From JAFGVL01 sp031553685 (lineage in GTDB: Bacteria > Bacteroidota > Bacteroidia > Bacteroidales > Paludibacteraceae), in contig JAVBLE010000003.1 in assembly GCA_031553685.1 (NCBI GenBank), forward strand, positions 1-64,000: DNA of 64,000 nt, in the 5' to 3' direction. Below, piece by piece: positions 18,789 through 27,149 of the stretch. Position 1 is the stretch's first letter; every line of letters begins with the position of its first letter. The notes below the pieces were generated by a model. The model was not told the DNA's origin, made no database searches, and was given only the letters and a program-made list of their open reading frames with translations. A program made the position numbers and the translations under genes.

Positions 18789-19784
18789 TTACCTCAACCT
18801 TTCAGTTAAATCCCGAATCTCAATTGTAGGCGAAATCCTTTTATACAGAATATTGTAAACTGCATCCACAATCGGCAGGTTGACATGATATTTGTCATTA
18901 ATCTCCTGGATACATTTAGTCGCATAATACCCTTCGGCAATCATTTCCATTTCAACCTGCGCTGTCTTTACCGAATAACCTTTACCAATCATTGTGCCAA
19001 ACAAACGGTTGCGGCTGAATTTAGAGTAACAAGTTACCAATAAATCGCCCAAATAAGCCGACTCGCTAATATTGCGAGGCAATGGATGCACTGCATTACA
19101 AAAACGATTGATTTCCTGTATCGAGTTGGCTACCAACACTGCTTGAAAATTATCCCCATATTTCAATCCATGGCAAATACCAGTAGCAATAGCCACAATA
19201 TTTTTCATCACCGAAGCATACTCTATCCCATCCACATCATCTGTGATATTTACCTGTATAAAATGAGATGAGAATAGAGAACTAAGCCGTTTGGCTTTTT
19301 CACGGTCTTTACAGGCAAGCGTAAGGTAAGCCAAGCGTTCCATCGCCACCTCCTCGGCATGACAAGGACCGGCAAGCACAGCAATATTTTCTTCCGGAAC
19401 ACCATATATCTGGTTAAAAAAATCGGACATAATCATATTCTCGTCAGGCACAATCCCTTTAATAGACGAAATAATGAATTTGTCCGACAATGGAACAGTC
19501 AATTTCTTTAAATGGTTTTTCAAGAATGGCGATGGTGTTGCAAATATCAATGTATCAGCTTCTCTCACCACTTGATTGATATCACTTGTAAAAGTGATTC
19601 TATTTGTATCAAACTTTACGGCTGTCAGATAAGAAGGATTACTCCCTAATCGCTTAAACTCCCGTATTTGTTTGGGCTGGCGCATATACCAATAAATATG
19701 ATTGTTGTTGATCAACAACATTTTGGCAATAGCTGTCGCCCAGCTTCCACCTCCCATAACGGCTATTTTTCCCGGAAATTCCAT
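18789..19784 (-). CDS. gpsA: Glycerol-3-phosphate dehydrogenase [NAD(P)+]
   Basis: The 331-residue cytoplasmic enzyme reduces dihydroxyacetone phosphate to sn-glycerol 3-phosphate for phospholipid synthesis. The Rossmann loop GGGSWATAIAKM is at residues 11-22. ISSIKGI lies near 105, LAGPCHAEEV near 140, and the catalytic region ASVMKNIVAIATGICHGLKYGDN (conserved VMKN lysine) near 190. It follows lysS by 27 bases on the same strand, so the two form an operon ending at the hairpin at 18744-18769. Length is normal for the family. Confidence 0.95.
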   Translation of the reverse strand: MEFPGKIAVMGGGSWATAIAKMLLINNNHIYWYMRQPKQIREFKRLGSNPSYLTAVKFDTNRITFTSDINQVVREADTLIFATPSPFLKNHLKKLTVPLSDKFIISSIKGIVPDENMIMSDFFNQIYGVPEENIAVLAGPCHAEEVAMERLAYLTLACKDREKAKRLSSLFSSHFIQVNITDDVDGIEYASVMKNIVAIATGICHGLKYGDNFQAVLVANSIQEINRFCNAVHPLPRNISESAYLGDLLVTCYSKFSRNRLFGTMIGKGYSVKTAQVEMEMIAEGYYATKCIQEINDKYHVNLPIVDAVYNILYKRISPTIEIRDLTERLR

Positions 19785-19796
19785 CTCGAATATTTA

Positions 19797-19827
19797 CTAT
19801 TTAACAATTTACTATTTACAATTTTCC
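19797..19827. repeat. AT-rich junction repeat, copy 1 (lysS/gpsA)
   Basis: The short blocks TTACTATTTA and AATTTACTATTTACAATTTT fill the gap between lysS and gpsA and run into the lysS stop codon. The same TTTACAATTTACTATT words recur at about 34078-34147, 51745-51827 and 60482-60542, each time in a short gap on the 5' side of a minus-strand gene. Confidence 0.5.
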
Positions 19828-21581
19828 ACCCATTCGGCAACATCTTCCTTTGTAGGATTAGATAACTCCAGCTTGTGTTTTTTATTGTATCCGCAAAGGT
19901 CTTGATGCAATTTATTCGGATTTTGCTCTTTGAGCGATGCTACAGTTTGGAAACCGAGTTTTTGCACCACTTCTGCCCATGCTTCGGGAATGCCGATAGC
20001 CGTGTATTTATCAATACTGTCTTTTGTAAAAACCTTTTCAGGGCGCATCTGCGGAAAGAAAAGCACTTCCTGAATGGCAAGCTGGTTGGTCATCAGCATC
20101 ACTAATCTGTCCATACCGATACCCATGCCCGAAGTGGGTGGCATGCCGTATTCGAGCGCACGCAAGAAGTCCTGGTCGATAAACATCGCTTCGTCGTCGC
20201 CTTTTTCGGACAAGCGGAGTTGCTCCTCAAAGCGGGCGCGTTGGTCGATTGGGTCGTTAAGCTCCGAATAAGCGTTTGCCAATTCTTTACCGTTTACCAT
20301 TAATTCAAAGCGCTCGGTCAATTCGGGATTATCGCGATGGCGCTTGCAAAGTGGCGACATCTCAATGGGGTAATCTGTAATAAAAGTCGGTTGAATATAG
20401 TTGCCCTCACATTTTTCTCCAAAAATCTCGTCAATCAATTTGCCTTTACCCATAGTTTCGTCTACCTCAATATGTAGTTTTTGGCAAATTTCGCGAAGTT
20501 GCGTTTCGTTCATTCCGTTGATATCAATTCCGGTAAATTCCTTAATGGAGTCAATCATCGAAATGCGTTTGAATGGGCGTTTGAAGCTAATAACTTTATC
20601 TCCTACGGGTATTTCTGTCGAACCGGTTACTTCAATAGCTATTCTTTCCAACATTTCTTCGGTTTGGTTCATCATCCAGTTATAATCTTTGTACGAAACA
20701 TATATTTCCATACAAGTAAACTCGGGATTATGAGTTCTATCCATACCTTCGTTGCGGAAATTGCGCGAAAACTCGTACACTCCTTCAAAACCACCTACAA
20801 TCAAGCGTTTTAAATACAATTCGTTGGCTACACGCAGATAAAGCGGAATATCCAACGCATTGTGATGTGTAGTGAACGGACGCGCCGAAGCACCCCCCGG
20901 AATAGGTTGAAGAACAGGTGTATCTACTTCGATGTAACCTTTTTCGTTGAAAAAGTTGCGCATAGAATTAAATACTTTGGTTCTTTTTAAGAAAATGTCT
21001 TTGATGCCATCGTTTACCACCAAGTCCACATAGCGTTGACGGTAGCGTTGTTCGGGATCTTCGAAAGCATCGTATGCAACGCCGTCTTTGTATTTTACGA
21101 TGGGTAGCGGGCGGAGCGACTTGCTCAACACAGTCAGTTCTTGCGCATGCACACTGATTTCGCCCATTTGTGTGCGGAAGACATATCCTTTAATACCGAT
21201 AAAATCGCCTATATCCAATAGTTTTTTGAATACGGTATTATAAGCCTCCCCTAACCCCTCCGAAGGAGGGGAACATTCTCCCCCTTTGGGGGAGTTAGAG
21301 GGGGCTATTGCTAAGTCGTCGCGGCTTATGTAAACCTGAATGCGCCCTTCGGAGTCTTGTAACTCAACAAACGATGCTTTGCCCATAATGCGTCGGCTCA
21401 TAATGCGTCCGGCAATGGTAACAGTGCGTTGCGGTGCATCATCTGCAAATGTTTCTTTGATTTCTTTTGAATAGCCGTTTACAATGTATTCGGCTGCAGG
21501 ATAGGGCTCGATACCCATATTACGGAGCGCCTCAAGGCTTTGCCGGCGCAGGATTTCTTGTTCGGAAAGTTCGATACTCAT
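19812..21581 (-). CDS. lysS: Lysyl-tRNA synthetase, class II, with a repeat-encoded insertion
   Basis: The enzyme charges tRNA-Lys. The chosen start MSIELSEQE is the ATG at 21581; the frame stays open further upstream but that sequence is not conserved. An N-terminal OB-fold anticodon-binding domain is followed by the class II catalytic core: PGGASARPFTTHHNALD, RNEGMDRTHNPEFT (motif 2), and GMGIGMDRLVMLM (motif 3). A C-terminal extension of about 70 residues after MRPEK is usual in Bacteroidales. Between RDDL and YNTVFKKL the protein has about 15 residues more than I expect from Bacteroides enzymes; these are encoded by a palindromic DNA repeat (21244-21306) read in frame. gpsA follows in the same operon. 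Confidence 0.95.
   Translation of the reverse strand: MSIELSEQEILRRQSLEALRNMGIEPYPAAEYIVNGYSKEIKETFADDAPQRTVTIAGRIMSRRIMGKASFVELQDSEGRIQVYISRDDLAIAPSNSPKGGECSPPSEGLGEAYNTVFKKLLDIGDFIGIKGYVFRTQMGEISVHAQELTVLSKSLRPLPIVKYKDGVAYDAFEDPEQRYRQRYVDLVVNDGIKDIFLKRTKVFNSMRNFFNEKGYIEVDTPVLQPIPGGASARPFTTHHNALDIPLYLRVANELYLKRLIVGGFEGVYEFSRNFRNEGMDRTHNPEFTCMEIYVSYKDYNWMMNQTEEMLERIAIEVTGSTEIPVGDKVISFKRPFKRISMIDSIKEFTGIDINGMNETQLREICQKLHIEVDETMGKGKLIDEIFGEKCEGNYIQPTFITDYPIEMSPLCKRHRDNPELTERFELMVNGKELANAYSELNDPIDQRARFEEQLRLSEKGDDEAMFIDQDFLRALEYGMPPTSGMGIGMDRLVMLMTNQLAIQEVLFFPQMRPEKVFTKDSIDKYTAIGIPEAWAEVVQKLGFQTVASLKEQNPNKLHQDLCGYNKKHKLELSNPTKEDVAEWVENCK
21244..21306. repeat. C/G-rich palindromic repeat inserted in frame in lysS
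   Basis: Two adjacent palindromes, CCCCTCCGAAGGAGGGG and CTCCCCCTTTGGGGGAG, are framed by CCTCCCCTAA and TTAGAGGGGG. The same family appears at 38884-38918 and 39017-39050. Read on the minus strand it encodes a Ser/Pro/Gly/Glu-rich loop (SPKGGECSPPSEG core) without a stop. Confidence 0.8.
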
Positions 21582-21757
21582 GCAATTATGTTTATCTATT
21601 TTATAAAAGGAAAGCCACAAAGTTACGCTTTTTCTTTTAATACAGAAACCTCTGCCAATTTTTCGACAGGGCAACCGCATCAAAATTCAAAGGTAATTTT
21701 CATGGATTCATTTTGATTGAATAATACAGATAAACCTAAATTTATCTGCTTAAAAAT

Positions 21758-22207
21758 TTATTTCCGGTCGAATTTCACATAGCGCGGTTCGAGGGCTACA
21801 TAGTCGGGGTTGTCCCAAAGGGTGCTGGTTATCATGAGGTCGGCGCTGTAGCGGTTACAGGCGATAGGGATGTTGTGTACGCGGCATTGGCGAAGGAGCA
21901 TTTGTATGTCGGCTTCGTGGGGCTGTGCGCTCAGGTCGTCGATGAGGAAGATTGCTAAATCGACTTGCTTGCGTACAACGAGGGCTGCTATTTCGGCGTC
22001 GCCACCCATGGGTCCTGAGTTCATACAGATGATGTCAATGTTGTGGTAGCCTTTTTCTTCCAGGGCTTTTTTGATGAGTTTGCCGGTGGTGCCGGTACAG
22101 ATTAGTTTGTGGTGCGAAAGGAGTTCGGCGTTGAATACTGCCCAATCGACCATGTCGGCTTTGCGCATGTCGTGTGCCACAAGGGCAATGGTTAGTTTTT
22201 TAAGCAT
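21758..22207 (-). CDS. mgsA: Methylglyoxal synthase
   Basis: The 149-residue cytoplasmic enzyme converts dihydroxyacetone phosphate to methylglyoxal and phosphate, a bypass of lower glycolysis. Family motifs are AHDMRKADMV near residue 11, the phosphate-binding GTTGKLI near 38, and SGPMGGDAEIAALV near 64 with the catalytic aspartate of the GGD motif. DDLSAQPHEADI near 91 carries the conserved His, and IACNRYSADLMI is near 116. Length is normal. It lies 176 bases before lysS on the same strand and is preceded by a structured intergenic repeat, so it is probably transcribed on its own. Confidence 0.95.
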   Translation of the reverse strand: MLKKLTIALVAHDMRKADMVDWAVFNAELLSHHKLICTGTTGKLIKKALEEKGYHNIDIICMNSGPMGGDAEIAALVVRKQVDLAIFLIDDLSAQPHEADIQMLLRQCRVHNIPIACNRYSADLMITSTLWDNPDYVALEPRYVKFDRK

Positions 22208-22269
22208 GGTGTTTTATTTGGTGTATTTTTATTTATTATTTGATGTTAAAAACGGACAATTCATGAATT

Positions 22270-22490
22270 GTTCTTACCGCACTCCAACCCGCCTTTGGCG
22301 GTCGCGCGAGGGATAGAAGCGACACCCCGCAGCGATCCGAAATGGGACACAGTAGAGCCGCGGCGCGCCACGGCTCTACAACCCGGATAGGAATGCGAGC
22401 GAGGAGTATAGCGGATAGCCCGACCCCGATCCTCAATGGGTCGTTTGCCTAAAAAGGCAATTGAGGGGACGCGCCCTGATAATTTTATTT
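22270..22490 (+). repeat. Structured intergenic repeat, copy 1, downstream of the MFS gene
   Basis: A GC-rich stretch with blocks GCGCGAGGGATAGAAGCG, CACCCCGCAGCGA, a hairpin GTAGAGCCGCGG...CGGCTCTAC, then GCGAGGAGTATAGCGGATAG, CCCGACCCCGATCC and GAGGGGACGCGCCCTGAT. The blocks recur in the same order in inverted orientation at 23983-24200, with a different hairpin in the middle. A GGGAT...AGCGGATAGCCCG signature of this sort is, from memory, common between Bacteroidota genes and may correspond to a described RNA motif; I cannot confirm this. Confidence 0.7.
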
Positions 22491-22500
22491 GTAATTTTTA

Positions 22501-23904
22501 TCATGTATTGTGTTTTGTCTTTTTATTTCTGACGGAAGAGGCATACACTCCTATTAAACAAAGGATCAGGAACACTATAAATGTGGTTTTGAGGCTTTGC
22601 ATAAAGTTTGGGTATAGTTCGGGGATAATTTTATTGTCGCCAAGAAAGAGTGAGATTGCCATGCCGGCTATTCCCATACTGAAGGCTTGTCCGGTAAGGC
22701 GCATGGTGCCGGTGGTGGCGGAGGCTTGTCCATAGTGTTTTTTATCGACCGAGTTCATTATTACGGTTACATTTGGTGAGGAGAATATGCCGAATCCTAT
22801 TCCTAAAAGGGCTAACAATATAATCAAAATCCATAACGAAGTGGTTGGTGATAAAAAGATTAATCCAAGCAACGAAAAGACAATAATTCCCATGCCGAGT
22901 GTGGCTAAATTGGCGGGTGCGAAACGATTGGTAAGCCGACCGGCTAATAGTGAGAAAAGGGATTGCAGGGCGGCTTGCGAAATTAAAATTATTCCGGCAT
23001 GGCTTGCTTCGAAACCGCGTATGTATTGCAAATAAAGGCTTATCATAAAGGCGGTGGCCGAAGTGGCCGAATAGTTGATTAATGCAGCCACTGAGGACAA
23101 TGCAAAAACTCTGTTTCCGCTGAATAATTTGATATTGAAAACGGGGGATTTTGTCCGGTTTTCGATAAAAACAAATCCTGTTAAGGCTAAAACCCCTATT
23201 ATAAGGCATGCTAAAGAAATCCAATTAATTCCTTCTTTATTGAATAACTTAGAGAATCCGTAAATAAGGCCTAAAAGTGCGATGGCGTAAACAATACTTC
23301 CAAGCACATCAAATTTTTCGCCTTTGGCTTCGATCCACTCGCCTTTCAAAAATAATTTTCCTAAAATTACAGCCAGAAATCCAACTATTGCTGAGGTTAT
23401 AAATATACTCTCCCATCCGAAATAATGGGTAAGAACGCCACCTACAAGAGGTCCTACGGCTAATGCGGCATAAACAACGGCTGTATTAATGCCCAAAGCC
23501 ATGCCTCGTTGTTGTGGAGGAAAGAGGGAAGTGAGGATTGCCATATTGGTGCCAAACAGCATGGCGCTACCGACTCCGGCAAGGAAACGAAAAACGAGTA
23601 AAATACTGGTTGTGGGAGCAAAAGCTGAAAAAAGCGTACAAAGCGAGAAGATTGAGACTCCCAACAGGAACATTTTTTTTCGCCCTACCATGTCCGCTAC
23701 ACGGGCAAATGGTATTTGGAAAATGGCGGTGGAAATGAGATAAATCGTGGAAACCCAAGTAAGCGTAACGGCGTTCATCGAGAAAGCTTTGCTTATTTGA
23801 GGTGCAGCCAAATTGAGTGAAGACCCCATAAACGGCACTAAAAATGCTGCGGTGCAAAGTACAAAAAGCCCTTTCTTTGCAGAAGTCAGGTTATTTTCAC
23901 TCAT
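22501..23904 (-). CDS. MFS transporter, DHA2-like drug/proton antiporter family
   Basis: The 467-residue inner-membrane protein has about 14 hydrophobic helices, the count typical of the DHA2 drug:proton antiporters. Motif A appears as ADMVGRKKMFLLG near residue 68, an early DHA-type helix is LAAPQISKAFSM near 32, and AVGPLVGGVLTHYFGWESIF near 150 fits motif C and its continuation. The substrate is unknown; efflux of a toxic compound is the usual role. No regulator gene sits beside it. It is the only gene between two inverted copies of a structured repeat (22270-22490 and 23983-24200). Confidence 0.88.
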   Translation of the reverse strand: MSENNLTSAKKGLFVLCTAAFLVPFMGSSLNLAAPQISKAFSMNAVTLTWVSTIYLISTAIFQIPFARVADMVGRKKMFLLGVSIFSLCTLFSAFAPTTSILLVFRFLAGVGSAMLFGTNMAILTSLFPPQQRGMALGINTAVVYAALAVGPLVGGVLTHYFGWESIFITSAIVGFLAVILGKLFLKGEWIEAKGEKFDVLGSIVYAIALLGLIYGFSKLFNKEGINWISLACLIIGVLALTGFVFIENRTKSPVFNIKLFSGNRVFALSSVAALINYSATSATAFMISLYLQYIRGFEASHAGIILISQAALQSLFSLLAGRLTNRFAPANLATLGMGIIVFSLLGLIFLSPTTSLWILIILLALLGIGFGIFSSPNVTVIMNSVDKKHYGQASATTGTMRLTGQAFSMGIAGMAISLFLGDNKIIPELYPNFMQSLKTTFIVFLILCLIGVYASSVRNKKTKHNT

Positions 23905-23982
23905 AAAACCGGTTTTTATTTTTTTGAATACAAAAATACCATTTCTTTGTTACGAAATGGTTATAATGCAGAATAAAAAAAT

Positions 23983-24200
23983 CATCAGGCCGCGTCCCCT
24001 CAAAAACTCATTTTAGAAAATTTCCTTTTAAGGATCGGGGTCGGGCTATCCGCTGTACTCCTCGCTCACATTCCTGTCCGGTTTGTAGAGACAAGGCATG
24101 CCTTGTCTCTATCTGCATCCCCATCCGGTTCGCTGCGGGGTGCCGCCGGTGGCTGAGCGTAGTCGAAGTCATCCCTCGCGCATTCGCCTACCGGCGAGTT
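23983..24200 (-). repeat. Structured intergenic repeat, copy 2, upstream of the MFS gene
   Basis: This is an inverted copy of the repeat at 22270-22490. Read on the minus strand it shows GCGCGAGGGAT, CACCCCGCAGCGAACCGG, a variable hairpin GAGACAAGGCATGCCTTGTC, then GAGCGAGGAGTACAGCGGAT, CCCGACCCCGATCC and GAGGGGACGCG. The 5' part carries an extra GACTTCGACTACGCTCAGCC block also found at 59715-59735. Confidence 0.7.
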
Positions 24201-24225
24201 GGCGTTCGACACTTATATCTTTGTT

Positions 24226-24465
24226 AATTACAAAAAGTCAGACCAACTTGTTGTGCATTTAGACTTTATTTGAATATATGAAATGATGAATTTCTATTTT
24301 TTTGGACAGAATTCACAAAATTAACAGATAAATTTTGCCAAAGGCAAAATAAAAGATATGTAAATTCTGTTAATCCTGTCAAAAAATAAAGTTTTATTCA
24401 AAAATAATCTGCAAATGCACAACAAGTGGATCAATAACAGTTAATAAATTACGAAAAGTCAGACC
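24226..24465. mobile_element. Second MITE-like inverted-repeat element flanked by direct repeats
   Basis: ACTTGTTGTGCATTT (24246-24260) and its exact complement (24413-24427) are 15-bp terminal inverted repeats. A nested pair GACAGAATT/...CTGTTAATCCTGTC lies inside. A direct repeat of 18 matches in 19 (AATTACRAAAAGTCAGACC) lies at 24226-24244 and 24447-24465. The right direct repeat is 19 bases from the inverted repeat, so the boundary is not as clean as for the other element. It is non-coding and lies 20 bases downstream of the LeuA-like gene. Confidence 0.55.
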
Positions 24466-24484
24466 GGAACTTTCTTTTTGAATA

Positions 24485-25999
24485 TTATTTTTCGTTCTCA
24501 ATCATATTCAACATTTTCATCGTTGACATGATTGCCGCTTCAGTTTGATCGGCAGCAAGACCGGTGGTACGGAAAGCTTTCCCATTCATTTTCCACGAAA
24601 TAATGGTTTGCACAAGCGCATCCGTGCGACCGCCGGGCGGGATGGTTACCGAATAGTCGGTCAGTTCGGGGAACGGCTTTTTGAGCTGTTTGTAAATAAT
24701 GTGTAAAGCTTTCATAAAGGCATCGTACTGACCGTCGCCTTGCGAAGTGGCTTGGTATTGGTTGCCATCTATTTCCATTTTGAGCGTTGCCATCGGTTTA
24801 AGCCCTTGAGCCGAATTGAGCGAATAATTCAGCATTTTCACTTTCAACTCTTCGCCCTCGTTGCCCAACACATCCGAAATAATGTAAGGCAAATCCTCTT
24901 GCGTTACGATTTCTTTTTTGTCGCCCAAGTCGATAATGCGTTGCGTAATTTTGCGCATCGATTCGTCATCAAGCTCAATACCCATTGCCTCCAAGTTCTT
25001 CTTTATACTCGCCTTGCCCGATGTTTTTCCCAAAGCATAGGCACGAATACGCCCAAAGCGTTCGGGCATTAAATCGTTGTAATACAGATTGTTTTTGCTG
25101 TCACCGTCGGCATGAATGCCCGCTACTTGCGTAAACACATTGTCGCCAATCACCGGCTTATTGCTTGGTATGCGAACGCCGGAATAAGACTCGACAATCT
25201 TGCTTACCATCGTCAATTTAGCTTCTTGCAAGGCTGTTTTTTCTTTCAACAAATCGTGCAAAACGGCTAAAACGCTCGACAACGGTGCATTTCCGGCACG
25301 CTCGCCCAATCCGTTTACCGTGCAGTGAACGCCTTTTACACCTGCTTTTATGGCAGAAAACACATTGGCTACCGCTAAATCATAATCGTTGTGCGGATGA
25401 AAATCGAAATGCAATTGAGGATATTTTGTTACCATTTGGGTGCAAAAATCGAGTGTTTGCGCAGGCGTTAAAATACCCAAAGTATCGGGCAACATAAAGC
25501 GTTTGATGGCTGTATCTTTCAGCCCGTCAACCAACTGAAATACATATTCGGGCGAATGCAACATACCGTTACTCCAATCTTCGAGATACAGATTGACCGT
25601 TACACCCAACTTTTGAGCATTCTCCACTTCTTTTTTGATAGAAATAATATGTTCTTCGGGTGTTTTATGCAACTGCTCGGTCAGGTGCTTCAACGAGCCT
25701 TTGGACAATAGATTCATTACCCGACAACCGGCATCGTAAATCCATTGCAGGGAAACGCCGCCGTCGATAAAACCAAGCACCTCTACCCTATTGATAAGGT
25801 CTTTCTTGGCTGCCCACGAGGTTATTCGTTGCACGCCCTCCAACTCGCCAGACGACACGCGCGCGGAAGCTACTTCTACTCTATCCACACGAAGTTCTTC
25901 GAGCAGCATTTGTGCAATGCTCAACTTTTCTTGTGCCGAGAATGATACACCGGAGGTTTGCTCACCGTCGCGGAGGGTGGTATCTAATATTTCTATCAT
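24485..25999 (-). CDS. Second LeuA-like synthase (2-isopropylmalate/citramalate synthase family)
   Basis: The 504-residue enzyme belongs to the DRE-TIM metallolyase acyl-CoA condensing family. The chosen start is the ATG giving MIEILDTTLRDGEQT; the open frame upstream uses a TTG inside a repeat. A TIM barrel (about 1-280) has the DTTLRDGEQTSG signature, the metal-binding HPHND near 190 and NGLGERAGNAP near 220. A C-terminal LeuA-type regulatory domain (about 365-500, PPGGRTDALVQTI) follows. Bacteroidales usually carry this paralogue in the leucine cluster in addition to LeuA. It could make citramalate for isoleucine or isopropylmalate for leucine; the sequence alone does not settle it. It is the last leucine-cluster gene here; leuB does not follow. 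Confidence 0.85.
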   Translation of the reverse strand: MIEILDTTLRDGEQTSGVSFSAQEKLSIAQMLLEELRVDRVEVASARVSSGELEGVQRITSWAAKKDLINRVEVLGFIDGGVSLQWIYDAGCRVMNLLSKGSLKHLTEQLHKTPEEHIISIKKEVENAQKLGVTVNLYLEDWSNGMLHSPEYVFQLVDGLKDTAIKRFMLPDTLGILTPAQTLDFCTQMVTKYPQLHFDFHPHNDYDLAVANVFSAIKAGVKGVHCTVNGLGERAGNAPLSSVLAVLHDLLKEKTALQEAKLTMVSKIVESYSGVRIPSNKPVIGDNVFTQVAGIHADGDSKNNLYYNDLMPERFGRIRAYALGKTSGKASIKKNLEAMGIELDDESMRKITQRIIDLGDKKEIVTQEDLPYIISDVLGNEGEELKVKMLNYSLNSAQGLKPMATLKMEIDGNQYQATSQGDGQYDAFMKALHIIYKQLKKPFPELTDYSVTIPPGGRTDALVQTIISWKMNGKAFRTTGLAADQTEAAIMSTMKMLNMIENEK

Positions 26000-26018
26000 A
26001 TATTTATTTTCTTTTGAA

Positions 26019-26074
26019 CGCGAATTACGCAAATTGACGCAAAGTAAATATTGCGTTAATTTGCGTAATTCGCG
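26019..26074. repeat. Inverted repeat between leuD and the LeuA-like gene
   Basis: CGCGAATTACGCAAATT (26019-26035) and its exact complement (26058-26074) form a 17-bp inverted repeat that ends one base before the leuD stop codon. The wording resembles the ATTACGCGGATTACACAG repeats at 26671 and 27150. Confidence 0.75.
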
Positions 26075-26662
26075 TTATTTGCGTTTCAATTCATACGCTT
26101 CAATCTTATCTTTTTTGCTCAAAAGATAATCGATATCGTCAAATCCTTGTAGGAAGCACTCTTTTTTGTAAGAATTGATGGCAAAATTTTCCGACTTTCC
26201 GGTAGCATTGTTGGTTATCTTTTGATTTTCCAAATCGACTGTCAGTGTGATTTTAGCATCGGCATTTACACTATTAAAAATTTCTGCCAAGAACGCTTCG
26301 CTTACTACTACGGGCAATACGCCGTTGTTCATCGCATTATTTTTAAAGATATCAGCAAAAAAGCTCGATACTACTACTTTGAAACCATATCCGGCAATAG
26401 CCCAAGCGGCATGCTCACGACTCGACCCGCTACCGAAGTTCTTTCCTCCCACAAGGATAGAACCGCTGTAAGTTGGGTTGTTTAACACGAAATCTTTTTT
26501 AGGCGAACCATCGCTTTCGTATCGCCAATCGGCAAAAAGATTATCACCAAAACCATTTTTATCAGTCGCTTTTAGGAAGCGAGCAGGGATAATTTGGTCT
26601 GTATCTACATTTTCAATCGGCAATGGCACGATTGTACTTGTTATTGTTGTGAATTTTTCCAT
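26075..26662 (-). CDS. leuD: 3-isopropylmalate dehydratase small subunit
   Basis: The 195-residue protein pairs with LeuC to isomerise 2-isopropylmalate to 3-isopropylmalate. Family motifs are NVDTDQIIPARFLK at residues 18-31 and GKNFGSGSSREHAAWAI near 73-89, the swivelling-domain loop. Length is normal. In a standard cluster it would directly follow leuC. Here a GxxExxY gene and repeats separate the two by 525 bases, though all remain on one strand and could still be co-transcribed. Confidence 0.95.
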   Translation of the reverse strand: MEKFTTITSTIVPLPIENVDTDQIIPARFLKATDKNGFGDNLFADWRYESDGSPKKDFVLNNPTYSGSILVGGKNFGSGSSREHAAWAIAGYGFKVVVSSFFADIFKNNAMNNGVLPVVVSEAFLAEIFNSVNADAKITLTVDLENQKITNNATGKSENFAINSYKKECFLQGFDDIDYLLSKKDKIEAYELKRK

Positions 26663-26670
26663 AATTTTTT

Positions 26671-26708
26671 GAACACAGATTACGCGGATTACACAGATTT
26701 TCGCAGAA
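26671..26708. repeat. Left boundary repeat of the GxxExxY insertion
   Basis: GAACACAGATTACGCGGATT followed by ACACAGATTTTCGCAG. Its complement contains TCTGTGTAATCCG, which occurs at 27171-27183 on the other side of the GxxExxY gene, so the gene is bracketed by imperfect inverted repeats. Confidence 0.6.
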
Positions 26709-26723
26709 ATATTTTACAAAAAC

Positions 26724-27146
26724 TTATATCCGTCTGTCATTAAAATATTTAATTAAATGTCTTTTTCTATCGTTTGTATAAATTTTTCGAGAAAATTCAG
26801 CTTTCTTCCCGAAATTAAGGACAAAACCAATTTCAATATTAGTTGCTTTCAGGTAATTTATAAGTTGAGCTTCATGCGCCGGATTTATTTCTTCACACGC
26901 TTTTAGTTCAAGTAGAACACAATCTTCGACGATTAAATCGGCTCTATAATCGCCAACCACACGCCCATTATGATACACATTTATCGGAATTTCAGCTTTA
27001 CACTTCAATCCATTATCCAAAAGGGCAAAATAAAGAGCGTTTTGATAAACTCTTTCTAAAAAGCCATATCCTAAATCATTATGAATTTCATAGAAAATAG
27101 CTAAAATCATTTCTGTTAACTCTTTTGGAACAATTTCTTTTTGCAT
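26724..27146 (-). CDS. GxxExxY family protein, PD-(D/E)XK nuclease-like
   Basis: The 140-residue protein is chosen to start at the ATG giving MQKEIVPKE; the eight residues further upstream depend on a TTG inside a repeat. The name-giving motif is GFLERVY near residues 28-34. A nuclease-like core follows: DYRADLIVEDCVLLELKA (about 65-82) resembles the D...E-x-K active site of PD-(D/E)XK enzymes. The Lys/Arg-rich tail ends in HLIKYFNDRRI. The biological role of the family is unknown. It sits between leuC and leuD and is bracketed by inverted ACACAGATTACNCGG-type repeats, which suggests it arrived as a unit inside the leucine cluster. Confidence 0.85.
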   Translation of the reverse strand: MQKEIVPKELTEMILAIFYEIHNDLGYGFLERVYQNALYFALLDNGLKCKAEIPINVYHNGRVVGDYRADLIVEDCVLLELKACEEINPAHEAQLINYLKATNIEIGFVLNFGKKAEFSRKIYTNDRKRHLIKYFNDRRI

Positions 27147-27149
27147 AAT

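Noticed and set aside
21582..21683. N-terminal extension of LysS
   Set aside because: The frame is open upstream, but MSIELSEQE at 21581 matches the family start; the upstream residues look like intergenic translation.
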